Positions 1 to 5,987 are shown, numbered from the stretch's first letter. The stretch: DNA of 5,987 nt from JAQICB01 sp046482735 (GCA_046482735.1 JAWOEL010000054.1:1-5987); one strand, 5' to 3'. Translations and numbers: made by a program. The notes: generated from the letters alone by a model not told the origin.

Positions 1-135
1 GAAAAAAACAACGACAAATCGCGTAAACGCAAAAATAAAAAAACCGAAATAGAAGAAACTCAAATAAAAAATTATAATCTATCTATTAAAAACAGAATAA
101 AAGGTAAAAAACCTGTTGCAGCAGGAAATAAAGGT
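1..135 (+). other. Open in-frame extension upstream of the receiver gene (possible 5' coding part)
   Basis: The frame of the downstream receiver gene has no stop codon from base 1 to the ATG at 136, a run of 45 codons, while the other two + frames are interrupted (TAG at 50-52 and TAA at 24-26). The translation is rich in Lys, Arg and Asn and includes KSRKRKNKKTE, with no recognisable domain. It has no in-frame ATG, GTG or TTG, and I see no Bacteroidetes-type promoter (TTTG then TAnnTTTG) in it. It could be a basic linker of a longer protein that starts outside the window, or an A-rich leader in which stops are rare by chance. I lean slightly towards coding. Confidence 0.5.
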
Positions 136-705
136 ATGAAGCACACAAACGGTGAAGTGTTTGTGTTTTTAGTTGATGATAATGAAATGCAATTAAAAGT
201 TCTACAAGAACAGTTTAAGAACACAAAAAGCTTCAAAAAGACAAAAGGATTCACTAGCGGAAAAAGTTTGCTCTCATACATTAAAGAACGAAAATTCCCT
301 AAACACTCCATAATTTTAGTTATTATGGATTACTTTCTTGAAAATTCTGATAATGAAGAATCCCAAAATGGTATCGCAGTATTAAATCACATAAAAGAAT
401 ACGACCCGAATATTGAAGTTATAATGCTTTCAAGCAGTAGTGATGTAGACATCGCCACTTCATCTTCACATTTTGGTGCAGTCACCTTTATACAAAAAGG
501 GAAAGATGCTTTTAAAAAAATCCTAAACAACATGATTTGGGCAATTCACGAACAAGAAAAAATTCGTAAAAAAGCTGAAACAAAACGTATTATCAAATCT
601 GCCATTATTATCTTTTTGTTTTTCTTAATTGGTATTATTGCCTATGATGCAATTACACACCAACTAAATATTTTACCAATGCCTACTGAAGAAATGCCAA
701 AATAG
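136..705 (+). CDS. CheY-like response regulator receiver protein with C-terminal membrane anchor
   Basis: This is a receiver (REC) domain protein of a two-component system, expected to take a phosphoryl group from a histidine kinase. Residues 7-130 form the domain: the acidic pair D14-D15 in FLVDDNE, the phosphoacceptor D65 in VIMDYFL, the switch Ser near 99 in VIMLSSSS, and the conserved Lys121 in FIQKGKD. About eight extra polar residues (70-78) lie between the phosphoacceptor and the GIAVLNHIK helix; as I recall, this is a feature of a Bacteroidetes receiver subgroup. A basic helix (about 140-154) leads into one hydrophobic segment (about 155-173) and a short tail. There is no DNA-binding or enzymatic output domain. 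ATG 136 places the first strand seven residues in, as is usual for stand-alone receivers, but the frame stays open to the window start, so the true start may be further upstream. No kinase gene is visible nearby. The family assignment is firm; the signal and output are unknown. Confidence 0.85.
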   Translation: MKHTNGEVFVFLVDDNEMQLKVLQEQFKNTKSFKKTKGFTSGKSLLSYIKERKFPKHSIILVIMDYFLENSDNEESQNGIAVLNHIKEYDPNIEVIMLSSSSDVDIATSSSHFGAVTFIQKGKDAFKKILNNMIWAIHEQEKIRKKAETKRIIKSAIIIFLFFLIGIIAYDAITHQLNILPMPTEEMPK

Positions 706-719
706 GTCATTCAAAAAAT

Positions 720-743
720 GTCATGATTTATTTGAATCATGAC
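720..743 (+). repeat. Perfect 9-bp inverted repeat (hairpin) after the receiver gene
   Basis: GTCATGATT (720-728) and AATCATGAC (735-743) are exact reverse complements around a six-base loop. A hairpin 15 bases after the stop codon suggests a transcript 3' end. However, the right arm is followed by GATATGACAC rather than a T tract, so it does not look like a standard intrinsic terminator. It could instead be an operator or an RNA-stabilising stem. The repeat is certain; its function is not. Confidence 0.6.
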
Positions 744-776
744 GATATGACACATTTTGTCTAATGGCATATATTT

Positions 777-814
777 TGGTTAGGGTTACGCAAAATTATG
801 TGTAACCCTAATTA
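777..814 (+). terminator. Long hairpin just before htpG: terminator-like or leader element
   Basis: TTAGGGTTAC (780-789) and GTAACCCTAA (802-811) are perfect reverse complements. The stem extends inward through a G-T wobble (790/801), C791-G800 and A792-T799, leaving a six-base loop, and outward with wobbles to 777/814. The bases after it (ATTATTTATA) are T-rich but not a clean T run. It may terminate transcription from the receiver gene. It also ends only about 10 bases before the htpG ATG, so if it lies in the htpG mRNA it could affect ribosome loading. The structure is clear; the role is inferred. Confidence 0.5.
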
Positions 815-823
815 TTTATAAAT

Positions 824-2872
824 ATGCAAAAAGGTCAAATTGGAATCAATACAGAAAACATCTTCCCTATTATTAAAAAATTTCTGTATTCAGATCAGGA
901 AATATTCTTACGCGAATTAATTTCTAACGCGGTAGATGCAACGCAAAAATTAAAAACATTAGCAAAACTCGGACAATATGACAAAGATATGTCCGATGCT
1001 GTTATACGCGTCAACCTGGACAAAGCAAACAAAACAATTACCATCTCTGATGAAGGTATCGGTATGACTGAAGATGAAATTGATAAATATATCAATCAAA
1101 TAGCATTTTCTGGTGCCGAAGAATTTGTTGAAAAATACAAAGACAATGTTGATGCAATTATTGGACACTTTGGTCTTGGTTTCTACTCATCTTTTATGGT
1201 TGCCGAAAAGGTTGAAATTCAAACGAAATCATACCAAAAAGATGCAAAACCGGTAAAATGGGAATGTGACGGAAGTCCTGAATTTTCTATAACACCCATA
1301 GAAAAAGAACAAGTTGGTACAAATATTATTCTTCATATAAACGATGACTCTCAAGAGTTTTTAGAAGAAGCTAAATTAAATGAACTGCTCACTAAATATT
1401 GTAAATTCTTGCCTATTCCTATTACATTTGGCAAGGAGCAAGAATACAAAGATGATAAATACGTCGATACTGATAAAGATAAAATTATAAACAACACAAG
1501 CCCTGCGTGGACAAAAAAACCAACTGAACTAGAAAAAGAAGATTATCTCAATTTCTACAAAGAGTTATATCCGGCGAGTGAAGAGCCTCTTTTCCACATA
1601 CACTTAAATGTTGATTTTCCATTTAATTTAACCGGGATTCTCTATTTTCCAAAAATTAATAACAATATTGAAGTTCAAAAAAATAAAATTCAACTTTACT
1701 GTAATCAGGTTTTTGTAACAGACTCGGTTGAAGGAATAGTTCCTGAATTTTTAACACTTCTACACGGTGTATTAGATTCTCCGGATATACCTCTAAACGT
1801 TTCGAGAAGTTACTTACAAAGTGATCAAAACGTTAAGAAAATATCAAACCATATTACTAAAAAAGTAGCTGACAGGTTGCACGACATATTCAAAAACCAA
1901 CGCGAAGAATTTGAACAAAAGTGGGATGACCTTAAATTATTTATTTCATATGGTATGCTGAGCGATGAGAAATTTTATGATCGTGCTCAAAAATTTGCTT
2001 TACTAAAAAATGTTGATGGTTCTTACTATACTTTTGATGAATACAAAACATTAATTCAGGAAAATCAAACCGATAAAAACGATACCTTAGTTTATTTATA
2101 TACAACCGACAGCAAAAAACAATTTAGTTACATTAAAGCTGCAAAAGAAAAAGGGTACGATGTATTAGATATGGACGGGCATCTTGATGCTCATTTAATA
2201 AACCAGCTTGAACAAAAATTTGAAAAGGCACAATTTACTCGTGTAGACTCTGATATTATTGAAAAATTAATTCAAAAAGACGAAGCTAAAGAGTCGAAAT
2301 TAAGCAATGAAGAGCAACAAAACTTAACTCCTGTGTTCTCTTCACAAACGCCAACAGAACATTACATTGTTCAATTTGAGGCTTTAAATGACGACGATAT
2401 GCCTGTTGTGATTACCCAAGCAGAGTTTATGCGACGCATGAAAGATATGGCAAAAATGAACCCAGGCATGGGATTCTACGGTGAACTTCCTGACAGTTAC
2501 AATCTTGTAGTCAACACAAATTCTGACTTAGTAAATCAAATAAACGAAGACTGCAAAAAATCTGTGGGTGAAAAAATTGAAAAAATCAATACACAAATAG
2601 AACCTCTAAACAAAGAAAAAGAGGCTCTTGATGCTAAACACAAAGACAAAAAGGATGAAGAAATTCCTACAGAAGAAAAAGACACAAAAAATGAGCTTTC
2701 AAAACAAATTGAAGAACTTACAAACGAAAAAAATTCAATTTTGAAAGATTATGGTTCTCAAAACGACTTAGTTAAAGAATTAATTGATTTAGCTCTTATT
2801 TCCAACAATATGTTGCAAGGAGAAGAATTAAATAAATTTGTAAAACGAAGTCTCAATTTAATTACAAAATAA
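824..2872 (+). CDS. htpG: HtpG, bacterial Hsp90 molecular chaperone
   Basis: This is the ATP-driven cytosolic chaperone of the Hsp90 family, working as a homodimer on client proteins with DnaK. The N-terminal GHKL ATPase domain (about 1-205) shows FLRELISNAVDA with E31, N35 and D38, the nucleotide-binding ISDEGIGM with D76, the ATP-lid region YINQIAFSGAEEF, and GHFGLGFYSSFMVA (114-127). The middle domain (about 225-500) contains KNKIQLYCNQVFVTD and NVSRSYLQ with R328, the Arg that contacts the ATP gamma-phosphate in Hsp90s. The C-terminal dimerisation part follows. A charged, Lys/Glu-rich stretch predicted to be coiled coil (about 575-645) makes it 682 residues, longer than the roughly 624 of E. 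coli and similar to Bacteroides HtpG. The MQKGQIGINTENIFPI start matches the family, so ATG 824 is well supported although no Shine-Dalgarno motif precedes it. The ArsC-like gene follows after three bases and is probably cotranscribed. The gene appears complete and undamaged. Confidence 0.98.
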   Translation: MQKGQIGINTENIFPIIKKFLYSDQEIFLRELISNAVDATQKLKTLAKLGQYDKDMSDAVIRVNLDKANKTITISDEGIGMTEDEIDKYINQIAFSGAEEFVEKYKDNVDAIIGHFGLGFYSSFMVAEKVEIQTKSYQKDAKPVKWECDGSPEFSITPIEKEQVGTNIILHINDDSQEFLEEAKLNELLTKYCKFLPIPITFGKEQEYKDDKYVDTDKDKIINNTSPAWTKKPTELEKEDYLNFYKELYPASEEPLFHIHLNVDFPFNLTGILYFPKINNNIEVQKNKIQLYCNQVFVTDSVEGIVPEFLTLLHGVLDSPDIPLNVSRSYLQSDQNVKKISNHITKKVADRLHDIFKNQREEFEQKWDDLKLFISYGMLSDEKFYDRAQKFALLKNVDGSYYTFDEYKTLIQENQTDKNDTLVYLYTTDSKKQFSYIKAAKEKGYDVLDMDGHLDAHLINQLEQKFEKAQFTRVDSDIIEKLIQKDEAKESKLSNEEQQNLTPVFSSQTPTEHYIVQFEALNDDDMPVVITQAEFMRRMKDMAKMNPGMGFYGELPDSYNLVVNTNSDLVNQINEDCKKSVGEKIEKINTQIEPLNKEKEALDAKHKDKKDEEIPTEEKDTKNELSKQIEELTNEKNSILKDYGSQNDLVKELIDLALISNNMLQGEELNKFVKRSLNLITK

Positions 2873-2875
2873 CTA

Positions 2876-3217
2876 ATGCTTACAATATATCATAATGCAC
2901 GTTGTAGTAAAAGCAGAGAAGGTCTTTCTTTTTTGAAAAAAAAGACCACAAATTTTAAGGTTGCAGAATATATGAAAAATGGTATCTCAGAAGACGAAAT
3001 TCGGGATATTACATCAAAAATAAATTGTTCTGCTCATGATATAATACGTACTCAGGAATCTATCTATAAAGAATTGTACAAAAGCAAAGATTTATCTGAA
3101 GATGAATGGGTAAAGGCTATTGTCTCTCACCCTAAACTACTACAACGTCCAATTATTGTTTCGGACACACAAGCAATAATTGCTCGGCCTGCCGAAAAAA
3201 TTAATGATATTGTATAA
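2876..3217 (+). CDS. arsC: ArsC-family arsenate reductase-like protein (glutaredoxin-dependent type)
   Basis: This is a small thioredoxin-fold protein of the ArsC/Spx/YffB superfamily. Classical members reduce arsenate to arsenite through a single catalytic Cys recycled by glutathione and glutaredoxin. The sequence opens with the strand LTIYHNARCSKSR, whose C10 is the expected catalytic Cys. It then shows IIRTQES with R58, LLQRPII with R91 and IIARPAEK with R104, which correspond to the three anion-binding arginines of E. coli ArsC (R60, R94, R107). The length of 113 residues is normal. No arsR, arsB or acr3 gene is visible, and the gene lies three bases behind htpG and ends at a strong terminator. 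This suggests a general housekeeping or stress role rather than an arsenic operon. Membership of the ArsC family is firm. Arsenate as the real substrate is inferred, because many chromosomal homologues in Bacteroidota are untested and use thiols other than glutathione. Confidence 0.88.
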   Translation: MLTIYHNARCSKSREGLSFLKKKTTNFKVAEYMKNGISEDEIRDITSKINCSAHDIIRTQESIYKELYKSKDLSEDEWVKAIVSHPKLLQRPIIVSDTQAIIARPAEKINDIV

Positions 3218-3220
3218 CAT

Positions 3221-3249
3221 AAAAAGAGCTCTTATACAGAGCTCTTTTT
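3221..3249 (+). terminator. Intrinsic terminator after arsC
   Basis: AAAAAGAGCTC (3221-3231) pairs exactly with GAGCTCTTTTT (3239-3249) around a seven-base loop, and the T run continues to 3251. It starts four bases after the arsC stop codon. With an A tract on one side and a T tract on the other, it could work in both directions, but no - strand gene approaches here. It most likely ends the htpG-arsC transcript. Confidence 0.9.
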
Positions 3250-3269
3250 TTATATAACACAATTATCTT

Positions 3270-4070
3270 ATGGATTTAGAAAAAATTTGTTTTGAATCAA
3301 TACATGCAATACGCGACGTTGGTGCTTATATTCGAACACAAACTAAAGAAACAAACAAAAACATTCAATATTCACACAAGGGGAAAAATGATTTTGTAAC
3401 TGAAATAGATAAAAATTCGGAAAAAAAACTTGTTTCCAAATTATCACAAATTTTTCCTGATGCCGGATTTATAGCAGAAGAACAAACAACAACAAATAAT
3501 TCTGCTAAAACATATAATTGGATAATAGACCCGATTGACGGAACTACGAATTTTATTCATAATTTATATCCGCATGCTATCAGCGTTGCTCTGGTGAAAA
3601 ACGACATACCTATTTTAGGCATTGTATACGAAATAGGTTTAGATGAATGTTTTTATACCTGGGAAAATGCACCAGCATATTGTAATGATACCATAATATC
3701 GGTCTCGGATAACCAAACAGTAGAAAACTCTCTCATTGCAACCGGGTTTCCTTATTTTGACTATAGCAAAATGAAGGGATTTCAAGCAACATTAGAACAT
3801 TTTATGCACAACTCTCAAGGTATTAGAAGACTAGGTTCTGCAGCTACAGATTTAGCTTACGTAGCGTGCGGACGATTTGATGCTTTTTACGAATACAGTC
3901 TTAAACCATGGGACGTAGCAGCAGGTGCTTTTTTGGTTCAACAAGCAGGTGGTATGGTTTCAGATTTTTCCGGAAAAAATAATTTTATATATGGTAGCGA
4001 AATTATCGCAACAAATAAATTAGTATATTCAGAATTTTATTCAATAATATCAAACAAACTAAGTTCATGA
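3270..4070 (+). CDS. suhB: Inositol-1-monophosphatase family protein (SuhB-like)
   Basis: This is a magnesium-dependent, lithium-sensitive-type phosphatase of the IMPase/FIG superfamily, hydrolysing myo-inositol monophosphate or a related sugar phosphate in the cytoplasm. All the metal-site motifs are present: DFVTEID (41-47), FIAEE with E70/E71, the signature IIDPIDGTTNF with D87 and D90, and KPWDVAAGAFL with D215. GIRRLGSAATDLAYVACGRFDAF (184-206) forms the conserved part before the last motif. The length of 266 residues is normal. The ATG at 3270 lies 20 bases after the terminator T run, and I see no clear promoter in that gap. The TGA overlaps the ATG of the glycosyltransferase gene in an ATGA, so the two are probably translationally coupled. 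The exact substrate cannot be told from sequence; histidinol-phosphate and PAP phosphatases are relatives, but the motif set best fits an IMPase. Confidence 0.93.
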   Translation: MDLEKICFESIHAIRDVGAYIRTQTKETNKNIQYSHKGKNDFVTEIDKNSEKKLVSKLSQIFPDAGFIAEEQTTTNNSAKTYNWIIDPIDGTTNFIHNLYPHAISVALVKNDIPILGIVYEIGLDECFYTWENAPAYCNDTIISVSDNQTVENSLIATGFPYFDYSKMKGFQATLEHFMHNSQGIRRLGSAATDLAYVACGRFDAFYEYSLKPWDVAAGAFLVQQAGGMVSDFSGKNNFIYGSEIIATNKLVYSEFYSIISNKLSS

Positions 4071-5080
4071 TACAAACAGCAGTTGTGATTTTAAACTGGA
4101 ATGGTTTAGGTTTCTTTAAGCAATTTTTTAAAACATTAATTTCCGAAACTGAAGATGAAAATACTGCTGTCTATATAATAGATAACGCATCAACAGACAA
4201 AAGCATACATTTTATTGAACAAAATTATGCCCATGTACCGATAATTAAACTAGATAAAAATTATGGTTTTGCAGGTGGTTATAATAAAGGTTTAGAAAAA
4301 ATAGATGCTCGGTATTACATCCTTTTAAATTCAGATATTGAAGTCACTCCCGATTGGACAACAAGTTTGATTTCCACTCTCAAAAACAATCCCCATATAG
4401 CAGCTTGTGCACCAAAAATAAAAGCCTATAATAATAAAGATTACTTTGAATATGCCGGTGCAGCAGGTGGTTTTATAGATAAATATGGTTACCCCTTTTG
4501 CAATGGCAGATTATTTAATTATACAGAACAAGATAACGGACAATATGAATTGCAAAAAGATATATTTTGGGCAACCGGAGCTGCTATGTGTATCAGAAGT
4601 TCTGCATTCCATGAAATTGAAGGGTTTGATGACGATTTTTTTGCACACATGGAAGAAATAGATGTGTGCTGGAGACTCAAAAACAGGGGATACTCCATAC
4701 AATACGTACCGAGTTCTACAGTGTATCACGTTGGTGGAGGCACCCTACCAAAGGAAAATCCATTTAAAACATATTTAAATTTTCGCAACAATCTCTTTTT
4801 ACTCTACAAAAATTTAGATACATCTTCCTTTTATTCAATATTATTCCGCAGACATGTATTTGACCTACTCGCATGTATAATGTTTTTAATAAACGGGAAA
4901 TTTAAAAACACATTAGCTGTTTGTAAAGGATACAAACAATTTTACCAATCACTCTCTTCACTCAAAGCAAAACGAAAAAAATCTGAGGCATACCGCACAC
5001 AAAGGAAACATAAAGAAATTTTTCAAAAAAGCATTATTATACAACATTATCTTTTCAAAAAGAAACACATACATGTATAA
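4067..5080 (+). CDS. Glycosyltransferase family 2, rhamnosyltransferase-like
   Basis: This is an inverting GT-A glycosyltransferase that transfers a sugar from a nucleotide-sugar donor, probably at the inner face of the cytoplasmic membrane during envelope polysaccharide assembly. The N-terminal Rossmann-like half has VVILNWNG (6-13), IIDNASTDKS (37-46) and NYGFAGGYNKGL (65-76). LLNSDIEV (86-93) carries the DxD-equivalent NSD for metal and donor binding. The acceptor half has FWATGAAMCIR (168-177), the likely catalytic-base region HMEEIDVCWRL (194-204) and VYHVGGGTL (219-227), as in WbbL-type rhamnosyltransferases. A hydrophobic stretch (about 263-276) and a very basic C-terminus (about 300-337) suggest membrane association. 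The length of 337 residues is normal for the group. It begins inside the stop codon of the phosphatase gene. Donor and acceptor sugars cannot be assigned; the rhamnose link is only family resemblance. Confidence 0.92.
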   Translation: MIQTAVVILNWNGLGFFKQFFKTLISETEDENTAVYIIDNASTDKSIHFIEQNYAHVPIIKLDKNYGFAGGYNKGLEKIDARYYILLNSDIEVTPDWTTSLISTLKNNPHIAACAPKIKAYNNKDYFEYAGAAGGFIDKYGYPFCNGRLFNYTEQDNGQYELQKDIFWATGAAMCIRSSAFHEIEGFDDDFFAHMEEIDVCWRLKNRGYSIQYVPSSTVYHVGGGTLPKENPFKTYLNFRNNLFLLYKNLDTSSFYSILFRRHVFDLLACIMFLINGKFKNTLAVCKGYKQFYQSLSSLKAKRKKSEAYRTQRKHKEIFQKSIIIQHYLFKKKHIHV

Positions 5081-5111
5081 TATCTGATGAAAAAATACTA
5101 CTCAATTCTCA

Positions 5112-5579
5112 TTATAATGCAGAAACAATTTTTTCAAGAGCAATAGCACGAGAACCTTTTACTAAAATAATACTATCGCGTACAGGAAAATGCTGTAAAT
5201 AATGAAGTAATTCATCAACATCACTAAAATGTAAAGAATGTGGATTTGATATAGGCGGCCAGTTTCCAACAGATATAAAAAACATATCAGAATGTGCAAG
5301 AATTAAATCCTGCACACGTTCATGTTCTGTTTCAGCATACATACCTAACTCATACATCTCTCCAAGAATAGCAACTTTTTGTTTCCCCTCTACATCTAAT
5401 GCATTAAAATTATCAATTGCCACTTTCATACTAGAGGGATTGGCATTATAAGCATCTAAAATAACAGTATTGCTCGATGTTTGAACAATCTGAGAACGAT
5501 TATTAGTTGGAACATACGATTCTATAGCATTGGCAATTTCGGTAAGCGACACATTAAAATAAACACCAATAGTACAAGG
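5112..5579 (-). pseudogene. murF: MurF C-terminal fragment (UDP-MurNAc-tripeptide--D-Ala-D-Ala ligase), 5' part missing
   Basis: MurF joins D-alanyl-D-alanine to UDP-MurNAc-tripeptide using ATP, the last cytoplasmic step before the lipid-linked peptidoglycan precursors. About 155 residues remain: the end of the central ATPase domain with YVPTNNRSQ and the MurF hallmark VILDAYNANPSSM, then the C-terminal domain with VAILGEMYELG and the near-terminal ILVKGSRA. The stop codon lies at 5112-5114, 31 bases from the convergent glycosyltransferase stop, with no clear terminator between them. The N-terminal two thirds, including the P-loop that binds ATP, are absent, and the frame runs into unrelated high-GC PEPC sequence at about 5580. 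GC is about 33%, like the rest of the window. In the organism the gene is probably intact, the loss being an artefact of a chimeric contig, so this entry means an incomplete copy rather than a decayed gene. Confidence 0.9.
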
Positions 5580-5583
5580 GTCC
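5574..5583. other. Chimeric junction between murF and foreign ppc sequence
   Basis: Reading the - strand, PEPC similarity runs through AANWD (Asp codon 5580-5582), and MurF-like sequence is recognisable from about CTIGVYF (Cys codon 5574-5576). The Pro codon between them (5577-5579) cannot be assigned. Composition changes from about 60% to about 33% GC at this point. No inverted repeat, target duplication, tRNA, att-like site or transposase lies at the break, which argues against insertion by a mobile element and favours an assembly or library chimera. Confidence 0.85.
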
Positions 5584-5987
5584 CAGTTCGCCGCCAGGAA
5601 GCCGTTTTCTTTGTTTGAATCCGAGTAGCCCAGCATGATTTCCTGGGTGTTGCCACGGGCTTCGAGGACCTGCTTGTAGGCCTCGTTTTCGAACAGTGTT
5701 CCCATGATCCGGTCGGCACCGTTGAGCGCCGACTCGGTTTCGAGCAGCGGCACCACATCGAGACCTGCGTGGTCGGGCAGCGAGACTGCGCCGACCTGAT
5801 CGGCGAGGAACAGCACTTCAAGGACGTGGCTCGGCTCTTCGGTCATCGAGATACAGTAGGTGTCGATGGCTTCGACGCCGAACTCGTCTTGCCAATCGCC
5901 GAGTGCGGCGAACCGCGTGAGCACTTTCTCGGCAATCTCCGAGACATCGCCAGGGTTCTCGGGATCGATGATCGGCTCGTCCTGAAG
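5580..5987 (-). CDS. ppc: Phosphoenolpyruvate carboxylase internal fragment, haloarchaeal type, foreign to the rest of the window
   Basis: PEPC adds bicarbonate to phosphoenolpyruvate to give oxaloacetate. This is an internal piece of about 136 residues, open to the window end, with neither its own start nor its end. Recognisable blocks are YCISMTEEPSHVLEVLFLAD, VVPLLETESAL and QEIMLGYSDSNKENGFLAANW. By alignment from memory with the E. coli enzyme, the Glu of LLETE and the Asp of YSDS match the metal ligands E506 and D543, and the Lys of SDSNK matches K546. The next expected motif (GRGGSIGRGG-like) is cut off at the junction. GC is about 60% (244 of 407 bases over 5581-5987, hand count) against about 33% next door. 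The protein has about 28 Asp/Glu against 6 Lys/Arg, typical of salt-adapted haloarchaea. A GTG at 5922-5924 is an internal Val codon, not a start. The family is certain and the haloarchaeal source is likely. Confidence 0.92.

Noticed and set aside
72..311. A 79-codon - strand frame rich in Phe, Leu and Ser.
   Set aside because: It is the antisense of the receiver coding region. Its composition reflects complemented Lys/Glu codons and it has no domain.
757..778. A possible Bacteroidetes promoter for htpG, with TATATTTTG at 770-778 resembling the TAnnTTTG element.
   Set aside because: The match is imperfect and the nearest upstream TTG (757-759) is far too close for a -33 box, so AT-rich chance is as likely.
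895..1168. Two overlapping - strand frames of 66 and 69 codons.
   Set aside because: Both lie wholly inside the well-supported htpG coding region and show no family motif.
2876..3217. Reading the ArsC-like protein as an Spx transcription regulator.
   Set aside because: Its three conserved anion-binding Arg residues and the HNxxCSKSR start fit the reductase branch, and the CxxC of many Spx proteins is absent.
4511..4729. A 72-codon - strand frame with several Cys and His residues.
   Set aside because: It is antisense to the conserved catalytic part of the glycosyltransferase; the Cys/His pattern is a by-product of that coding sequence.
5069..5078. A 10-base palindrome ATACATGTAT at the end of the glycosyltransferase gene.
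   Set aside because: It has no loop and no T tract and lies in the codons before the stop, so it is not a credible terminator.
5522..5821. A 99-codon - strand frame rich in Ser, Arg and Pro.
   Set aside because: It is an out-of-frame reading of the high-GC PEPC segment that also crosses the chimeric junction; long false frames are common in high-GC sequence.
5112..5924. A novel bifunctional PEPC-MurF fusion enzyme starting at a GTG (5922-5924).
   Set aside because: The frame continues upstream of the GTG to the window end with normal PEPC sequence, both domains are incomplete, and the GC break falls exactly at the join.

Overview
Most of this window (about 1-5578) is an AT-rich, gene-dense stretch that looks like a chromosome of the phylum Bacteroidota, probably order Bacteroidales. 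The evidence is an HtpG with the Bacteroidetes-type N-terminus and a charged C-terminal insert, a MurF carrying the NNRSQ sequence, A-rich start-codon contexts without strong Shine-Dalgarno motifs, and a GC content of about one third. The genus cannot be named from this sequence.

Layout on the + strand: a CheY-like receiver protein with a C-terminal membrane segment (136-705, with its frame open to the window start); a 118-base gap holding two hairpins; htpG (824-2872); an ArsC-family reductase three bases later (2876-3217); a strong hairpin terminator (3221-3249); an inositol-monophosphatase-family protein (3270-4070); and a family 2 glycosyltransferase that overlaps it by four bases (4067-5080). 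On the - strand, convergent with these, lies the 3' third of murF (5112 to about 5579), a peptidoglycan precursor ligase.

The last 0.4 kb is foreign. From about 5580 to 5987 (- strand) the sequence is an internal piece of phosphoenolpyruvate carboxylase with about 60% GC (hand count) and a strongly acidic protein, the signature of a halophilic archaeon. It joins the murF remnant in the same reading frame, so one continuous 813-base frame appears to encode a PEPC-MurF fusion. Both proteins are cut in the middle of their folds and the composition changes within a few bases, so an assembly or library chimera is much more likely than a real fusion gene. If so, the sample probably came from a saline community in which a Bacteroidota bacterium and haloarchaea live together.

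The genes are mainly housekeeping: protein folding (htpG), thiol chemistry (arsC-like), sugar-phosphate hydrolysis and envelope glycan assembly (the phosphatase and glycosyltransferase pair), and cell-wall synthesis (murF). I found no mobile element, CRISPR array, RNA gene or defence system. The points most worth a second look are the chimeric junction, the membrane-anchored receiver protein, and the long hairpin just before the htpG start codon.
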